Shown here: positions 1 through 7,854 of the stretch, one piece after another
Layout of the letters: every line of letters begins with the position of its first letter
Numbering within the stretch: position 1 is the stretch's first letter
DNA from: Chitinophagaceae bacterium
GTDB taxonomy: Bacteria > Bacteroidota > Bacteroidia > Chitinophagales > Chitinophagaceae
Assembly (NCBI GenBank): GCA_025455245.1
Contig: JALOMX010000026.1
Span: 1 to 11,438, forward strand
Reading direction: 5' to 3'
Length of the DNA stretch: 11,438 bases
Notes under the pieces: generated by a model
The model's database searches: none
What the model saw: only the letters and a program-made list of their open reading frames with translations
What the model was told of the DNA's origin: nothing
Program-made: the position numbers and the translations under genes

Positions 1-154
1 AAACTCAATAGTTTTCATGTAAAAAGGTAAAAGTTTTATTTCAATGTCTTTTTTTAAGATCCATATTCAGGAAAACTGACAACAAATATTTTCCAGACCT
101 ATTTTCCTTTTACATATTTTTATATCAGTTTATAGCGAATTCTTTGTGCACCCT

Positions 155-171
155 GATATTGATAGATATTG
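155..171. repeat. Short direct repeat upstream of the LytTR regulator gene
   Basis: The 7-mer GATATTG occurs at 155-161 and again at 165-171, a 10-base period, about 35 bases before the response regulator start. LytTR-domain regulators bind paired direct repeats, so this could be an autoregulatory half-site pair, but the known pairs usually have longer units and about 21-base spacing. It may be chance in AT-rich DNA. The rest of 1-204 shows no gene I can support. Confidence 0.2.
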
Positions 172-204
172 GCAATAAGTGGTTTTTAAACATTTCATGG
201 CATT

Positions 205-942
205 ATGATTAAGGCGGTTTCAATTGATGATGAAATAAATGCTTTGGGAATTATTGAGCAGTATATACATGAAAGTTCGGGTATTCAACTAATCAGGTCG
301 TTCACAGATCCGGTTGAAGGGTTGCAATACATCCAGGGTAATGCTGAAATTGATCTGGTATTTCTGGATATACAAATGGCCTCCTTGAATGGTATGGAGC
401 TTGCCCGAAGATTGCCAGCTCAGGTAAGGGTAATTATTACATCTGCCTATGCCGATTTTGCTTTGGAAGGCTACGAATTGGATTTTATAGATTATTTACT
501 CAAACCTTTTACTTTCAGCAGATTCAATCGGGCCATACAAAAATTTAAGGCTTACCATGAATCGGCTTCACTTAGCGGATCCAAAACAGCTATGGTTCCA
601 AGGATAATGCCTGCATCGGATGATATTGTATTTATCAAAACAGAATATAAAACAATCAAATTGCATCTTAGTGAAATCAGGTATATAGAAGGTGCAGGTA
701 ATTATGTGGCCATTCACCTTGAAAATTCCAAAATCCTTACACTGCAAAAATTGGGCGCATTTGAAGAATACCTGGCCCCTTACTTTTTCTTAAGGGTTCA
801 TAAATCTTATATTATATCTTTAAAACATCTGGATTCTATAGAAGGAAATTATCTCAATATTGGAAGATCAAAAATCCCTATCGGTGATTCCTATAAAGAA
901 GCATTGAATAAACTTGTTTCTGATTACTCAAAACTTTTATAA
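205..942 (+). CDS. LytR/AlgR-family response regulator (REC + LytTR)
   Basis: A cytoplasmic two-component response regulator of 245 residues, the usual length for this family. The N-terminal receiver domain (about 1-120) has the acidic pair D8/D9, the phospho-acceptor D55 in the LVFLDIQM motif, the conserved T79 and K100 in the LLKPF motif. The C-terminal half (about 139-245) is a LytTR DNA-binding domain, recognisable from the EIRYIEGAGNYVAIHL and FLRVHKSYIISL stretches. All key phosphorylation residues are present, so it should be functional. The natural partner is a LytS-type kinase, and one lies at 1851-2903 on the opposite strand rather than in the same operon, so the pairing is inferred. 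The ATG start gives a complete receiver domain. Target genes are unknown; the neighbouring lipoprotein is a candidate. Confidence 0.95.
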   Translation: MIKAVSIDDEINALGIIEQYIHESSGIQLIRSFTDPVEGLQYIQGNAEIDLVFLDIQMASLNGMELARRLPAQVRVIITSAYADFALEGYELDFIDYLLKPFTFSRFNRAIQKFKAYHESASLSGSKTAMVPRIMPASDDIVFIKTEYKTIKLHLSEIRYIEGAGNYVAIHLENSKILTLQKLGAFEEYLAPYFFLRVHKSYIISLKHLDSIEGNYLNIGRSKIPIGDSYKEALNKLVSDYSKLL

Positions 943-1101
943 ATGCTATTATATTTCTTCCGATTAAATATTTGTTTATAAAGATTCAGTATTTGTGATG
1001 AATGCCTTATATATATTTTAAGACTACAATGTAATTAAATGAAAGGAATAATTCTGATCATTTTTGTGGATACCTTGAATTTAAGAAATCAGGCTTCAGG
1101 A

Positions 1102-1133
1102 TTTGGAAAGATTCTATTTTAACTCGACCTTTG
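1102..1133 (+). promoter_or_regulatory. Candidate Bacteroidota-type promoter for the lipoprotein gene
   Basis: TTTG at 1102-1105 is followed after 20 bases by GACCTTTG at 1126-1133. This matches the phylum's TTTG-N19-21-TAnnTTTG pattern with one mismatch in the -7 box. Transcription would begin about 25 bases before the ATG at 1164. It suggests the lipoprotein can be expressed independently of the response regulator 221 bases upstream. This is pattern matching only. Confidence 0.35.
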
Positions 1134-1163
1134 AGAAGATACTTTTAAAGTAAAAATTTTATA

Positions 1164-1805
1164 ATGAAATCATTCTTTAATGCATTTTTAGCTTTGGCCA
1201 TTATTGGGATAGTAAGTTGTGGTATAAGTGAAAGCAATGAAACAACTGCCGATCCTGCTGTAGTTACTGCTGAACCTGAAGCAGCCAGCTCTGTAGTTGA
1301 AGATCCGGACCCTGCCGATACAATACCCGGTGAGCAATATTTAATTGACGCTTCATCAAAACAAACTGCTGAACTTGTAAAACTTACCCTTCAAACAGAT
1401 TTTAAGGCTGATATTGAAAATGGAATCATTGACTCATTGAGCAGGAAGTTTGTACTTTTTGAATACGATCTGAATGAAGATGGACAAAAGGAAATTTTTG
1501 TTGGACTTTTTGGCTCCTATTTTTGCGGTTCAGGTGGGTGTACCATGTATTTGCTTGATAGCAAGGGTAAAAAAATTACTGTATTTACGGTAGCCGGAAA
1601 CCCAGTTGTAATTGACAATAACAGTACCAATGGGTGGAAGGACTTGTTTATTTACAGTGGAAATAAGTACCGGATAGTAAAGTTCGACGGAAAAAAATAC
1701 CCTTCCAATCCATCTATTTTACCTGCATTGTCGGTTGCGCCGGGTGATGGTTTACCTAGGGCATTAGATTTTATGAATGATAATTATCCGAGGTTTGCTT
1801 TTTAA
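1164..1805 (+). CDS. Acidic lipoprotein of unknown function with a DxNxDG-type motif
   Basis: Predicted 213-residue lipoprotein. Residues 1-18 form a lipoprotein signal peptide ending in the lipobox IVSC, so C19 would be lipidated. An acidic, Ala/Pro/Thr-rich linker follows (about 22-55), then a folded region from about 60. The core has a DLNEDGQKE motif (102-110), of the kind seen in calcium-binding-like loops and in many secreted hypothetical proteins, and a distinctive YFCGSGGCTMYLL segment (119-131) whose two cysteines (C121, C126) could form a disulfide. Similar pairings of an acidic DLNxDG loop with a CGxGGC segment occur in uncharacterised exported proteins of other bacteria, but I know no assigned function. 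It lies between the response regulator and the convergent kinase gene, so it may be part of that signalling locus; this is inference from position only. Confidence 0.85.
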   Translation: MKSFFNAFLALAIIGIVSCGISESNETTADPAVVTAEPEAASSVVEDPDPADTIPGEQYLIDASSKQTAELVKLTLQTDFKADIENGIIDSLSRKFVLFEYDLNEDGQKEIFVGLFGSYFCGSGGCTMYLLDSKGKKITVFTVAGNPVVIDNNSTNGWKDLFIYSGNKYRIVKFDGKKYPSNPSILPALSVAPGDGLPRALDFMNDNYPRFAF

Positions 1806-1822
1806 GCAGTCCTGGCTTATAT

Positions 1823-1839
1823 AAACCCTTGTAGGGTTT
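1823..1839. terminator. Probable bidirectional terminator hairpin
   Basis: AAACCCT (1823-1829) and AGGGTTT (1833-1839) form a perfect 7-bp stem with a 3-base loop in the 45-base gap between two convergent stop codons (1805 and 1851). The plus-strand transcript continues with a short U-rich run. The stem is short and part AT, so strength is uncertain, but its position between convergent genes fits a shared terminator. Confidence 0.55.
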
Positions 1840-1850
1840 TATTAAAATGG

Positions 1851-2903
1851 TTATTGTTTCAAGAGATTTATGGAAAGCATGGCATAATAGGTTCCATCTT
1901 CATAATGAGTCTCCATTTTATGCCTGTCCGGATAGATCAGGTTGAGTCTCTTTTTCAAATTCTCCAATCCGGTACCTTCCCGGTTTGCCATTATGGAGTT
2001 CTGATCCTTTGAAGGGTTTGTAATTTGGTATTCCAAACAACTCTTGTTTACAGATAGCCTGAACACGATAGGGGCCTCTTTTGTTCCCTGCATACCATGT
2101 TTAAATGCATTTTCAATAAAAGTAGCAAGTAACAAAGGGGAAATAGGGTATTCTTTCATCCCGTTTTCAATTTGAATATCTTCAATAATAAGTCCATCAG
2201 GGTATCTTATTTTTTCAAAACTTATCAGGTTCCTAATATGTTGTAGTTCTTTACTTAAGGGAACATCCCCATTTTTTTCATCCAGTACATACCTTAGAAT
2301 TTCCGATAATTTAAATAAAGCATCCAGAGTATGTCCGGATTTATTCATTTGCAAAAAAATAATATTGTTCAGGGCATTGAACAGGAAGTGTGGATTCAAT
2401 TGAAACCTTAATGATGCCAATTCAGAATTTAATTTTGATTTTTCCAGTTCAAGTTTGTCATGTTCCAATTTAATTCTATCTAAAATTAACCTGTAGGCAT
2501 ACCCTATAACCAAAAATTGAATACCCTTGATGGCTTCGGTACTGATAATGTCCTTGAAACTCATTACATATGTTACGCTATTTTTATAAAAGGCAGTATA
2601 GTAATCCGGATCCCACCAGAGGTTATTGATATACCTTATTAAAATGTAAACAACAAGTGCCAAAACATTTATGAATACCAGTTTTACAATCTTACTTGAA
2701 TGAAATGCATAGGGTATAATAAAAATAGCAATAATATAAACCAACAAAAAATTTGGCCAGGAGAACTTTGAATAAAAAATATACCAGTAAGATATTGGCA
2801 GTGGTGTTGTATTTACCAAGCCAAATAATGTTATGAAAAGGTACCAAAGCGATAAGGAGAAAACAAAATTTTTCAAGGAAGGCTTGGTAGCTAAACTAAG
2901 CAT
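1851..2903 (-). CDS. LytS-type sensor histidine kinase
   Basis: Inner-membrane sensor kinase of 350 residues from the family with the His_kinase plus HATPase_c arrangement. Four likely membrane helices cover the N-terminal part (about 12-30, 50-66, 72-90, 122-141). A charged coiled-coil-like linker (about 142-162) leads to the phospho-acceptor H172 in LNPHFLFN. The ATP-binding domain has an N-box ENAFKHG (264-270) and a G-box GTGLENLKKRL (310-320). No periplasmic sensor domain is visible, so the stimulus is probably sensed in the membrane or through a partner. Such kinases normally phosphorylate a LytTR response regulator, often in the same operon; here the only visible regulator is at 205-942 on the other strand. 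The propeller/AraC sensor gene lies 141 bases upstream on the same strand and could be co-transcribed. Confidence 0.93.
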   Translation of the reverse strand: MLSLATKPSLKNFVFSLSLWYLFITLFGLVNTTPLPISYWYIFYSKFSWPNFLLVYIIAIFIIPYAFHSSKIVKLVFINVLALVVYILIRYINNLWWDPDYYTAFYKNSVTYVMSFKDIISTEAIKGIQFLVIGYAYRLILDRIKLEHDKLELEKSKLNSELASLRFQLNPHFLFNALNNIIFLQMNKSGHTLDALFKLSEILRYVLDEKNGDVPLSKELQHIRNLISFEKIRYPDGLIIEDIQIENGMKEYPISPLLLATFIENAFKHGMQGTKEAPIVFRLSVNKSCLEYQITNPSKDQNSIMANREGTGLENLKKRLNLIYPDRHKMETHYEDGTYYAMLSINLLKQ

Positions 2904-3044
2904 AACATACTAATTTTTCAACCTTGTGAGTTCATTTTTACTTTTAATAGATTGAAATAACCAATCGGGGCGAATATAAAAATACTGCCCGGATTTAAAA
3001 TTCCATGGATATTTTAATTTAAATCAAATAAATGTTTTTGATTA

Positions 3045-4652
3045 TTACCTATTTAAATTCTCTTTAATATAATGTGCCGAATAGCCGGTTTGAGCTACCA
3101 CATCTTCCATGGTTGCCCCTTTTTGCAGCATTTCTTTTGCAAGTTTGAGTTTTACCTTTTTCAAAAACTTACCGGGAGTTGTATCAAATGTTTTAAAAAG
3201 CCTGTTCAGCTGAACCGGGTTGGTTTCATAAAACTCAGCCAATCCTTCAACCGTGGTAATATTATTTGAATGAATATCTATGGCAATCTGTTCAAGGGTT
3301 ATGGCACTTTTTTCTTTTTGGGCATTCGGAATAATTACTTTTCCAGCCTTGAATTTGTAAATGGAAAAAGCTATTCCTATCAGCAGTAAGGAAATGATAA
3401 TGGAAAGCTTAACCCGATGAGATGTGGTTTCTGATATTGACTTCTTGTTAATGTATTGGGGTATAAAGCTTTTTAATGCTACATAGGTATCAATAATGAA
3501 CAGGCCTTCAATGGAGCCGGCGTACAGGGTATCATGATGAATGGTAAGCGCCCCTCTGTTAAATTCAACATTTGATATAAAAGGGATGGCGTTTGGATAT
3601 TTATCAGGTAATACAAAAAGGCCGTTTTCGGTTGCAATCCAACTATTGTTGGCTCTGTCCACTTTAAAATTTACAGCAAATGGCAGTGCAAGAAGCAGGG
3701 TTAAAGTTGAGGCATCCCCGTTTTTAATGGAATAAACGCCCTGATCAGTTGCAAAAAACAATATATCCCTGAAGGGGTAGATGTCTCTTATACGGGTATT
3801 GAGATCAAAAAGCAAATTGGCATTGCCATTCTCATAAACAAAAGCCTCTCCGGTTGCGGTGCAGGAAATTAACTTCCCTTTGTAAACCTCAAGGTCATAA
3901 AATTCAAAACCATCATGAAGGGTTTTTATGCCATTCAGGCTATCATACAGGTTGATTGTCCGCGTATTTTGGGTAAAAATTTCCCCGTTTAATTGAATCA
4001 ACTTTCGGATAAGACCTAATGAAACGCTCTCAACGCCATTTATTTCAGTGAAATGTGCCGGTTTTTTAAATTCATACAATAGGTCGCTACACAAAAAATA
4101 TCTATTTCCAATTTTGCAAAGTGCCCCATTTGAAAAATCTGGTTTTTTAGCCCTGATGCTATCATTAATAAAAACACCCGAGTATGTGCTGATTATTTTT
4201 AGTGAATCTTCGATAAAAATATCCCTGATCGAATAGCTTTCCATTGAATGCCTGTAGTATGGATTGATGATATATTCAAATAAACTTCCACCTACAGAAA
4301 CAAACATCCGGTTTCCTTTTTTGGCCATTGTTCCATTGGTTAATGAAACCTGTGGAATCAGGTGGGCCATGCTTTTTGCATAAAATGTAAACTGATTTAA
4401 TAAATAATCTGCTTCAAAGAAATCATTGTCATAAAAAACATAGGTTTTCTTGAACCTTGTTTCAATTAATTCCCACCCCTTATCATTTAATTTATACAGT
4501 CCATCTCCTGTTTTGGTATAAATATCAATACCGGCATTAAACACATTTCGTACAGGAGTTGAAAAATGGTGTTTAGCGAAAAAGACTGTATCCTGGCAAA
4601 TACCTAAACGGGAGACTAAAAAAAATAACAATAATAAAAAATTGAATTTCAA
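3045..4652 (-). CDS. Membrane-bound one-piece regulator: propeller-like sensor, one TM helix, AraC-like domain
   Basis: A 535-residue protein with an N-terminal signal or anchor segment (1-19) and a long extracytoplasmic region (about 20-400) of repeated short beta-strand units such as DIYTKTGDGLYKL, DILFFATDQGVYSI and NNSWIATENGLFVL, like the two-component regulator propeller repeats of Bacteroidota hybrid sensors. A membrane helix (about 415-432) follows, then a cytoplasmic AraC-type region (about 450-535). No histidine kinase, receiver or Y_Y_Y domain lies between, so a signal would pass straight through the membrane to the DNA-binding part. The AraC region ends at YSAHYIKENLNR, inside the second helix-turn-helix, roughly a dozen residues short of usual family members. 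The start is TTG (4652-4650): an in-frame TGA lies directly before it, and the next internal methionine would remove the signal peptide. Ligand and targets are unknown. Confidence 0.85.
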   Translation of the reverse strand: MKFNFLLLLFFLVSRLGICQDTVFFAKHHFSTPVRNVFNAGIDIYTKTGDGLYKLNDKGWELIETRFKKTYVFYDNDFFEADYLLNQFTFYAKSMAHLIPQVSLTNGTMAKKGNRMFVSVGGSLFEYIINPYYRHSMESYSIRDIFIEDSLKIISTYSGVFINDSIRAKKPDFSNGALCKIGNRYFLCSDLLYEFKKPAHFTEINGVESVSLGLIRKLIQLNGEIFTQNTRTINLYDSLNGIKTLHDGFEFYDLEVYKGKLISCTATGEAFVYENGNANLLFDLNTRIRDIYPFRDILFFATDQGVYSIKNGDASTLTLLLALPFAVNFKVDRANNSWIATENGLFVLPDKYPNAIPFISNVEFNRGALTIHHDTLYAGSIEGLFIIDTYVALKSFIPQYINKKSISETTSHRVKLSIIISLLLIGIAFSIYKFKAGKVIIPNAQKEKSAITLEQIAIDIHSNNITTVEGLAEFYETNPVQLNRLFKTFDTTPGKFLKKVKLKLAKEMLQKGATMEDVVAQTGYSAHYIKENLNR

Positions 4653-4674
4653 TCAGTTGTGTTTTTTATTACAT

Positions 4675-4682
4675 CAAAAATA
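4675..4682 (-). promoter_or_regulatory. Candidate -7 box for the propeller/AraC gene
   Basis: Read on the minus strand, 4682-4675 is TATTTTTG, an exact match to the Bacteroidota -7 pattern TAnnTTTG, and it lies about 22 bases before the TTG start. No convincing TTG -33 element is found at the expected distance upstream, so support is weak. Confidence 0.3.
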
Positions 4683-4750
4683 ACAAGAAATATTAAATAG
4701 TTAAGAATTGTAAGAAAAGGAGTTAATGAATATTTTGAGAATGAAGTTAC

Positions 4751-4788
4751 CTGTCAGAATTTTAGAATCAGAAGTTTCTGAATGACAG
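4751..4788. repeat. Nested inverted repeats in a divergent intergenic region
   Basis: CTGTCA (4751-4756) and TGACAG (4783-4788) form an outer 6-bp dyad. Inside it TCAGAA (4768-4773) and TTCTGA (4776-4781) form a second perfect 6-bp dyad with a 2-base centre. A further TCAGAA copy at 4754-4759 could pair with the same TTCTGA. The element sits between the divergent starts at 4652 and 4880, just upstream of a candidate promoter at 4793-4823. It could be an operator, possibly for the divergent AraC-like regulator. Function is inferred. Confidence 0.35.
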
Positions 4789-4792
4789 AATG

Positions 4793-4823
4793 TTGATTTC
4801 TTAGGAACTGAAAATTAGTTTAG
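4793..4823 (+). promoter_or_regulatory. Candidate promoter for the amidohydrolase-like stub
   Basis: TTG at 4793-4795 and TAGTTTAG at 4816-4823 are separated by 20 bases, matching the Bacteroidota TTG-N19-21-TAnnTTTG pattern with one mismatch. The start codon is at 4880, so the leader would be about 50 bases. If real, the stub gene is still transcribed. Confidence 0.35.
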
Positions 4824-4879
4824 CATTCAATAGCCCATAGCCGTTTCATTTATTTATAACCACACAATCCATCTCACTT

Positions 4880-5263
4880 ATGTCAATGAATAAAATTCTT
4901 TCTCACCTTTTTTCGGCATCTTTTTTAATGTTCTCCTGTTCTTCCCAATCAGACACCATTCAAGAAACGGCTGATTCAATTTATTATGGAAGCAATTTAT
5001 TTTCTTTTGATGGGTACCTTAGCAGGAATACCGAAGCTGTGGCTGTCAAAAACGGAAAGGTTATTTTTATAGGCAGTCGGGCATCTGCAGAAAAGCTAAG
5101 GGGAAGCAAAACTGAGATGTACGATTTAGGTCAAAAAACTTTTTTTGCCGACCTTTTAACCAATACTACTCCAAGCAGCAGTCAGTCAGGGTCTTATTCA
5201 GATAATGACTATTCATCCCTGAAAAGCCTCCCAAAATTGGAAGAAGAAAATAATAATCCCTGA
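4880..5263 (+). pseudogene. Truncated YtcJ-type amidohydrolase: lipoprotein N-terminus only
   Basis: An open frame of 127 residues. It begins with a lipoprotein signal ending in the lipobox MFSC (C20). Residues 30 to about 90 match the N-terminal sheet region of YtcJ/amidohydrolase-3 family proteins: ADSIYYGSNLFSFDG, then EAVAVKNGKVIFIG, then a DLGQKTFF stretch where the family has a Gly-Lys-Thr segment leading to the metal-binding GHxH-type site. The sequence then departs into an S/N/E-rich tail and stops at TGA (5261-5263). The whole metal-dependent barrel, usually 400 or more residues, is missing, so no hydrolase activity is possible. I found no further homology in the 110 bases before the convergent channel gene. 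It is most simply a remnant of a 3' deletion, though the clean frame, kept lipobox and candidate promoter allow that a small lipoprotein is still made. A second ATG at 4886 is an alternative start. Confidence 0.6.
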
Positions 5264-5373
5264 TTTCATCCAAGAATATTGCAGTTCTTATTACAAGAAA
5301 AAAGCAGCCGGCACCTCTGTTTTACCTGGGTTGATATTGCAGGAAGGGGTAATTTATTCTTGTTAGGGTATTA

Positions 5374-7854
5374 TTAAGCTCCCTCAGATGGTTTACTACC
5401 TGCCGATCCTTTGATGATTATTTCTTGTTGAGGGTATGCAATCTCAATTCCGGCAGCCATATAAGCCTGGGTAATACGCTGAATAAGTTTACTCTGGATA
5501 TCCGTTGCACCTGTTTCTGCCTGGCGAATCCAATATAGAATTTCAATTTCTATGTCACCTGCCACAAAAGATTTAAGCACTACTATGGGTAATGGTTTGA
5601 TAACAATCCTTTTTTCCTTGTCAATTTCCTGGTGAACAAGCTGGATGGCATTTTCAAGGTTGGTATTATACTTTACCCGAATGCTTAGGGTGATACGTTT
5701 AAGTCCGCGTCCCATACTCCAGTTAATCAGGTGCTGACTCAGCAAATCGCCATTGGGAATAATAAGGCTTGACCCGTTTGCAAGTGTAACCACACTGCTC
5801 CTGAATCCAATGGATTTCATCACACCGGGACTGCCGCCTACTTCAATCGTATCACCTACATTTACCGGCTTTTCAAAGGCAATAATGAGTCCGCTTACAA
5901 GGTTGTTAACGAGTCCCTGCAAACCAAGGCCGATACCCACACCAAGCGCACCCAGAATAATGGTAATTTTATCAAGCGGAATGCCGGATGCTGCAAAGGC
6001 AAGGAAAAGACCCATACTGATAATGAAAATACGGATCAGTAAAATCCAGCTACCAATTCCTACACGGTTTCTTTCTTCTTCAGTTGAATGATTGACTTCA
6101 GGGTCGGTGGCGAAAAAGGAAATTATTTTTGAAATTAGTACTGATACCGCCAGGATGATCAAAAAAACAAAAAGACCATTGACCGTAAAACTATAGCTGC
6201 CGAGGGTACGTTCGGAATTCAAAAAGGTATTAAAGCTTCGGGAGACCTGCCGGAAGCCATAAAAATTTTTGCCTACCAACACCACCCAGCCCAGTACCAG
6301 CAATACATAAAAAATGGCAGGTACCCTGTCGCCCAATTTTTCGAAATTAAAATAGAATAGTTTTTTATCAGGATGTTTATAAACCCGCGAAGTGATGCTG
6401 AGGGCCTGATTGATCAATCGGACTGTCCACAGAAACAGGATGGCAATTACTACACCGATTAAACCACTAACCAGCAAGGTCTTTGAAAGATTGTACCTTC
6501 CGGCTAAGTTGGCAATGGTGGCTGATGTTTCAAAAACCACCATAAAACCGATAAAGTAGAGTATTTTTTTTTCTTTTAAATCGTGGCGATGCCCTCCCAG
6601 CAAAACATAGCTGCCATATGCTGCCCCCAAAAAAGAAAACATCAGCATATACCACCTTTCGGCGCGGGAGGCCTGCAATACCATATTGTTGGCTCCGGCC
6701 AGTAAAAAAAGTATCACCATGATCAGCCAGAACCGCATCCAATAGGGCGCAAGCAGATCTTTAAAAATAAGGGTGAGGCAAAAAATACCCGCGAGCCAAA
6801 GGGTATAACTAAAAATGAAAGGGGGATCGAGGAACAGGAATTGAAAGAGGCTGCTGATGATGATGACTGCGGAAAGAAAGGGGCGACGAAGCACAAGATC
6901 GCTTTCTGATGATTCGGTAAAAAGCTGATCCGCTTTCTTTTTGTATTGGAATAAAAAAATACTTGTTCCGCCAATCAGCAGCAGCAGTAACAGGATGCGC
7001 ATCTTATTTTCCCGTGTATAAAAACCAAGGGCCATTTTTTCCTTGGCATAGGAAACTTTCAGAATTTCACTGATAGGCCTTTTATTTCCGTGAGGTTGCG
7101 TAAATCCGGGAACTTCCTTGGAGAACATATTCTGTGTGAGGGATTGACTGAATTTTTCAATCCTTTCCAGGTAGGATTTTAAATCGAAAACATGTTCATC
7201 CACCCTTGTCTGCAGATCTTCTACACTTCCAAGGGCCCGGTCGAGCGCTGAATCAGGGGGAGCGATTTCCTTTACGATCACCACCAGTTTATTATAGTAC
7301 CGCCTCGTTTCAACCGAATCGGAGGGAAAATCATACAGGGCCTCAATGCTGTTGATGGAGTCTATTTTATCCCTGAATCTGATTAAGGTATTGGTATAGT
7401 TGGTCAGCGCTTCCTTATGACCATTCATGCCTGCCAGCAGTTCGGTAAGGATTGCGGAAGAAACGGAAAGATTCCGCTGCGTTTGAAGGGTTCCGGTATT
7501 TGTAAAAATACCGTCTTTTACTATTTCAAGGTCACCCTTTGATCGTTCCAACTCTTTTGAAACATAGCCAGTGTCAAACCCTTTTTCGAGAAAAATCTTA
7601 AGGTCATGTGTAGTTTGCTTTAATGCTTCAAGGGCTTTTTCGCGTTCAATTTTTATCCTGCCGGTTTTAAACTTTTCTATGCTGCGGATGGCTTCATCCC
7701 GGCCGGCTTTTTGCAGCGCTTTTACAAAAGCTGACTTGGTCTGGTTTGAAGCAGAACCAGCGCCGGAAGAATCGGTGTTCTGAGATTGAACAGCAAGATG
7801 AAAAATCAAGCTGATGCACAAAAGGAGATTTCTTAATAAGTGGGGAGATTCCAT
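5374..7854 (-). CDS. Large MscS-family mechanosensitive channel
   Basis: Inner-membrane channel of the large MscS class (like MscK/YbiO in layout), releasing solutes when membrane tension rises. I chose the ATG at 7854 (826 residues) because it gives a compact signal peptide (MESPHLLRNLLLCISLIF onward, ending near AVQSQ). An in-frame ATG at 7896 adds 14 residues before it. Numbering from 7896: a helical, charged periplasmic region covers about 40-290. Many membrane helices follow from about 298 to 640. The pore helix is in the Gly/Ala-rich LGALGVGIGLGLQGLVNN segment (648-665), followed by the conserved FEKPVNVGDTIEV (674-686), the beta domain with IIPNGDLLSQ (711-720), and a cytoplasmic alpha/beta domain to about 828. 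All conserved MscS parts are present. It follows the CsgG-like gene by 77 bases on the same strand, so the two are probably co-transcribed. Confidence 0.93.
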   Translation of the reverse strand: MESPHLLRNLLLCISLIFHLAVQSQNTDSSGAGSASNQTKSAFVKALQKAGRDEAIRSIEKFKTGRIKIEREKALEALKQTTHDLKIFLEKGFDTGYVSKELERSKGDLEIVKDGIFTNTGTLQTQRNLSVSSAILTELLAGMNGHKEALTNYTNTLIRFRDKIDSINSIEALYDFPSDSVETRRYYNKLVVIVKEIAPPDSALDRALGSVEDLQTRVDEHVFDLKSYLERIEKFSQSLTQNMFSKEVPGFTQPHGNKRPISEILKVSYAKEKMALGFYTRENKMRILLLLLLIGGTSIFLFQYKKKADQLFTESSESDLVLRRPFLSAVIIISSLFQFLFLDPPFIFSYTLWLAGIFCLTLIFKDLLAPYWMRFWLIMVILFLLAGANNMVLQASRAERWYMLMFSFLGAAYGSYVLLGGHRHDLKEKKILYFIGFMVVFETSATIANLAGRYNLSKTLLVSGLIGVVIAILFLWTVRLINQALSITSRVYKHPDKKLFYFNFEKLGDRVPAIFYVLLVLGWVVLVGKNFYGFRQVSRSFNTFLNSERTLGSYSFTVNGLFVFLIILAVSVLISKIISFFATDPEVNHSTEEERNRVGIGSWILLIRIFIISMGLFLAFAASGIPLDKITIILGALGVGIGLGLQGLVNNLVSGLIIAFEKPVNVGDTIEVGGSPGVMKSIGFRSSVVTLANGSSLIIPNGDLLSQHLINWSMGRGLKRITLSIRVKYNTNLENAIQLVHQEIDKEKRIVIKPLPIVVLKSFVAGDIEIEILYWIRQAETGATDIQSKLIQRITQAYMAAGIEIAYPQQEIIIKGSAGSKPSEGA

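Noticed and set aside
1..18. Minus-strand ATG followed by five codons (KTIEF) running off the left edge
   Set aside because: Could be the start of a divergent gene, but six codons are not enough to support a call.
1039..1122. 27-codon plus-strand ORF starting MKGIILIIF
   Set aside because: Too short, no recognised family, and its end overlaps the candidate promoter of the lipoprotein gene.
5285..5299. TTCTT-ATTAC-AAGAA hairpin between the stub and the channel gene
   Set aside because: Only a 5-bp AT-rich stem, too weak to call a terminator.
5753..6091. 112-residue plus-strand ORF inside the channel gene
   Set aside because: Antisense to the conserved MscS pore region; composition is what a shadow frame would give, with no signal or domain.
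6530..6974. Two overlapping minus-strand ORFs (70 and 83 residues) in alternate frames of the channel gene
   Set aside because: They lie wholly inside the well-supported MscS coding frame and show no domain of their own.
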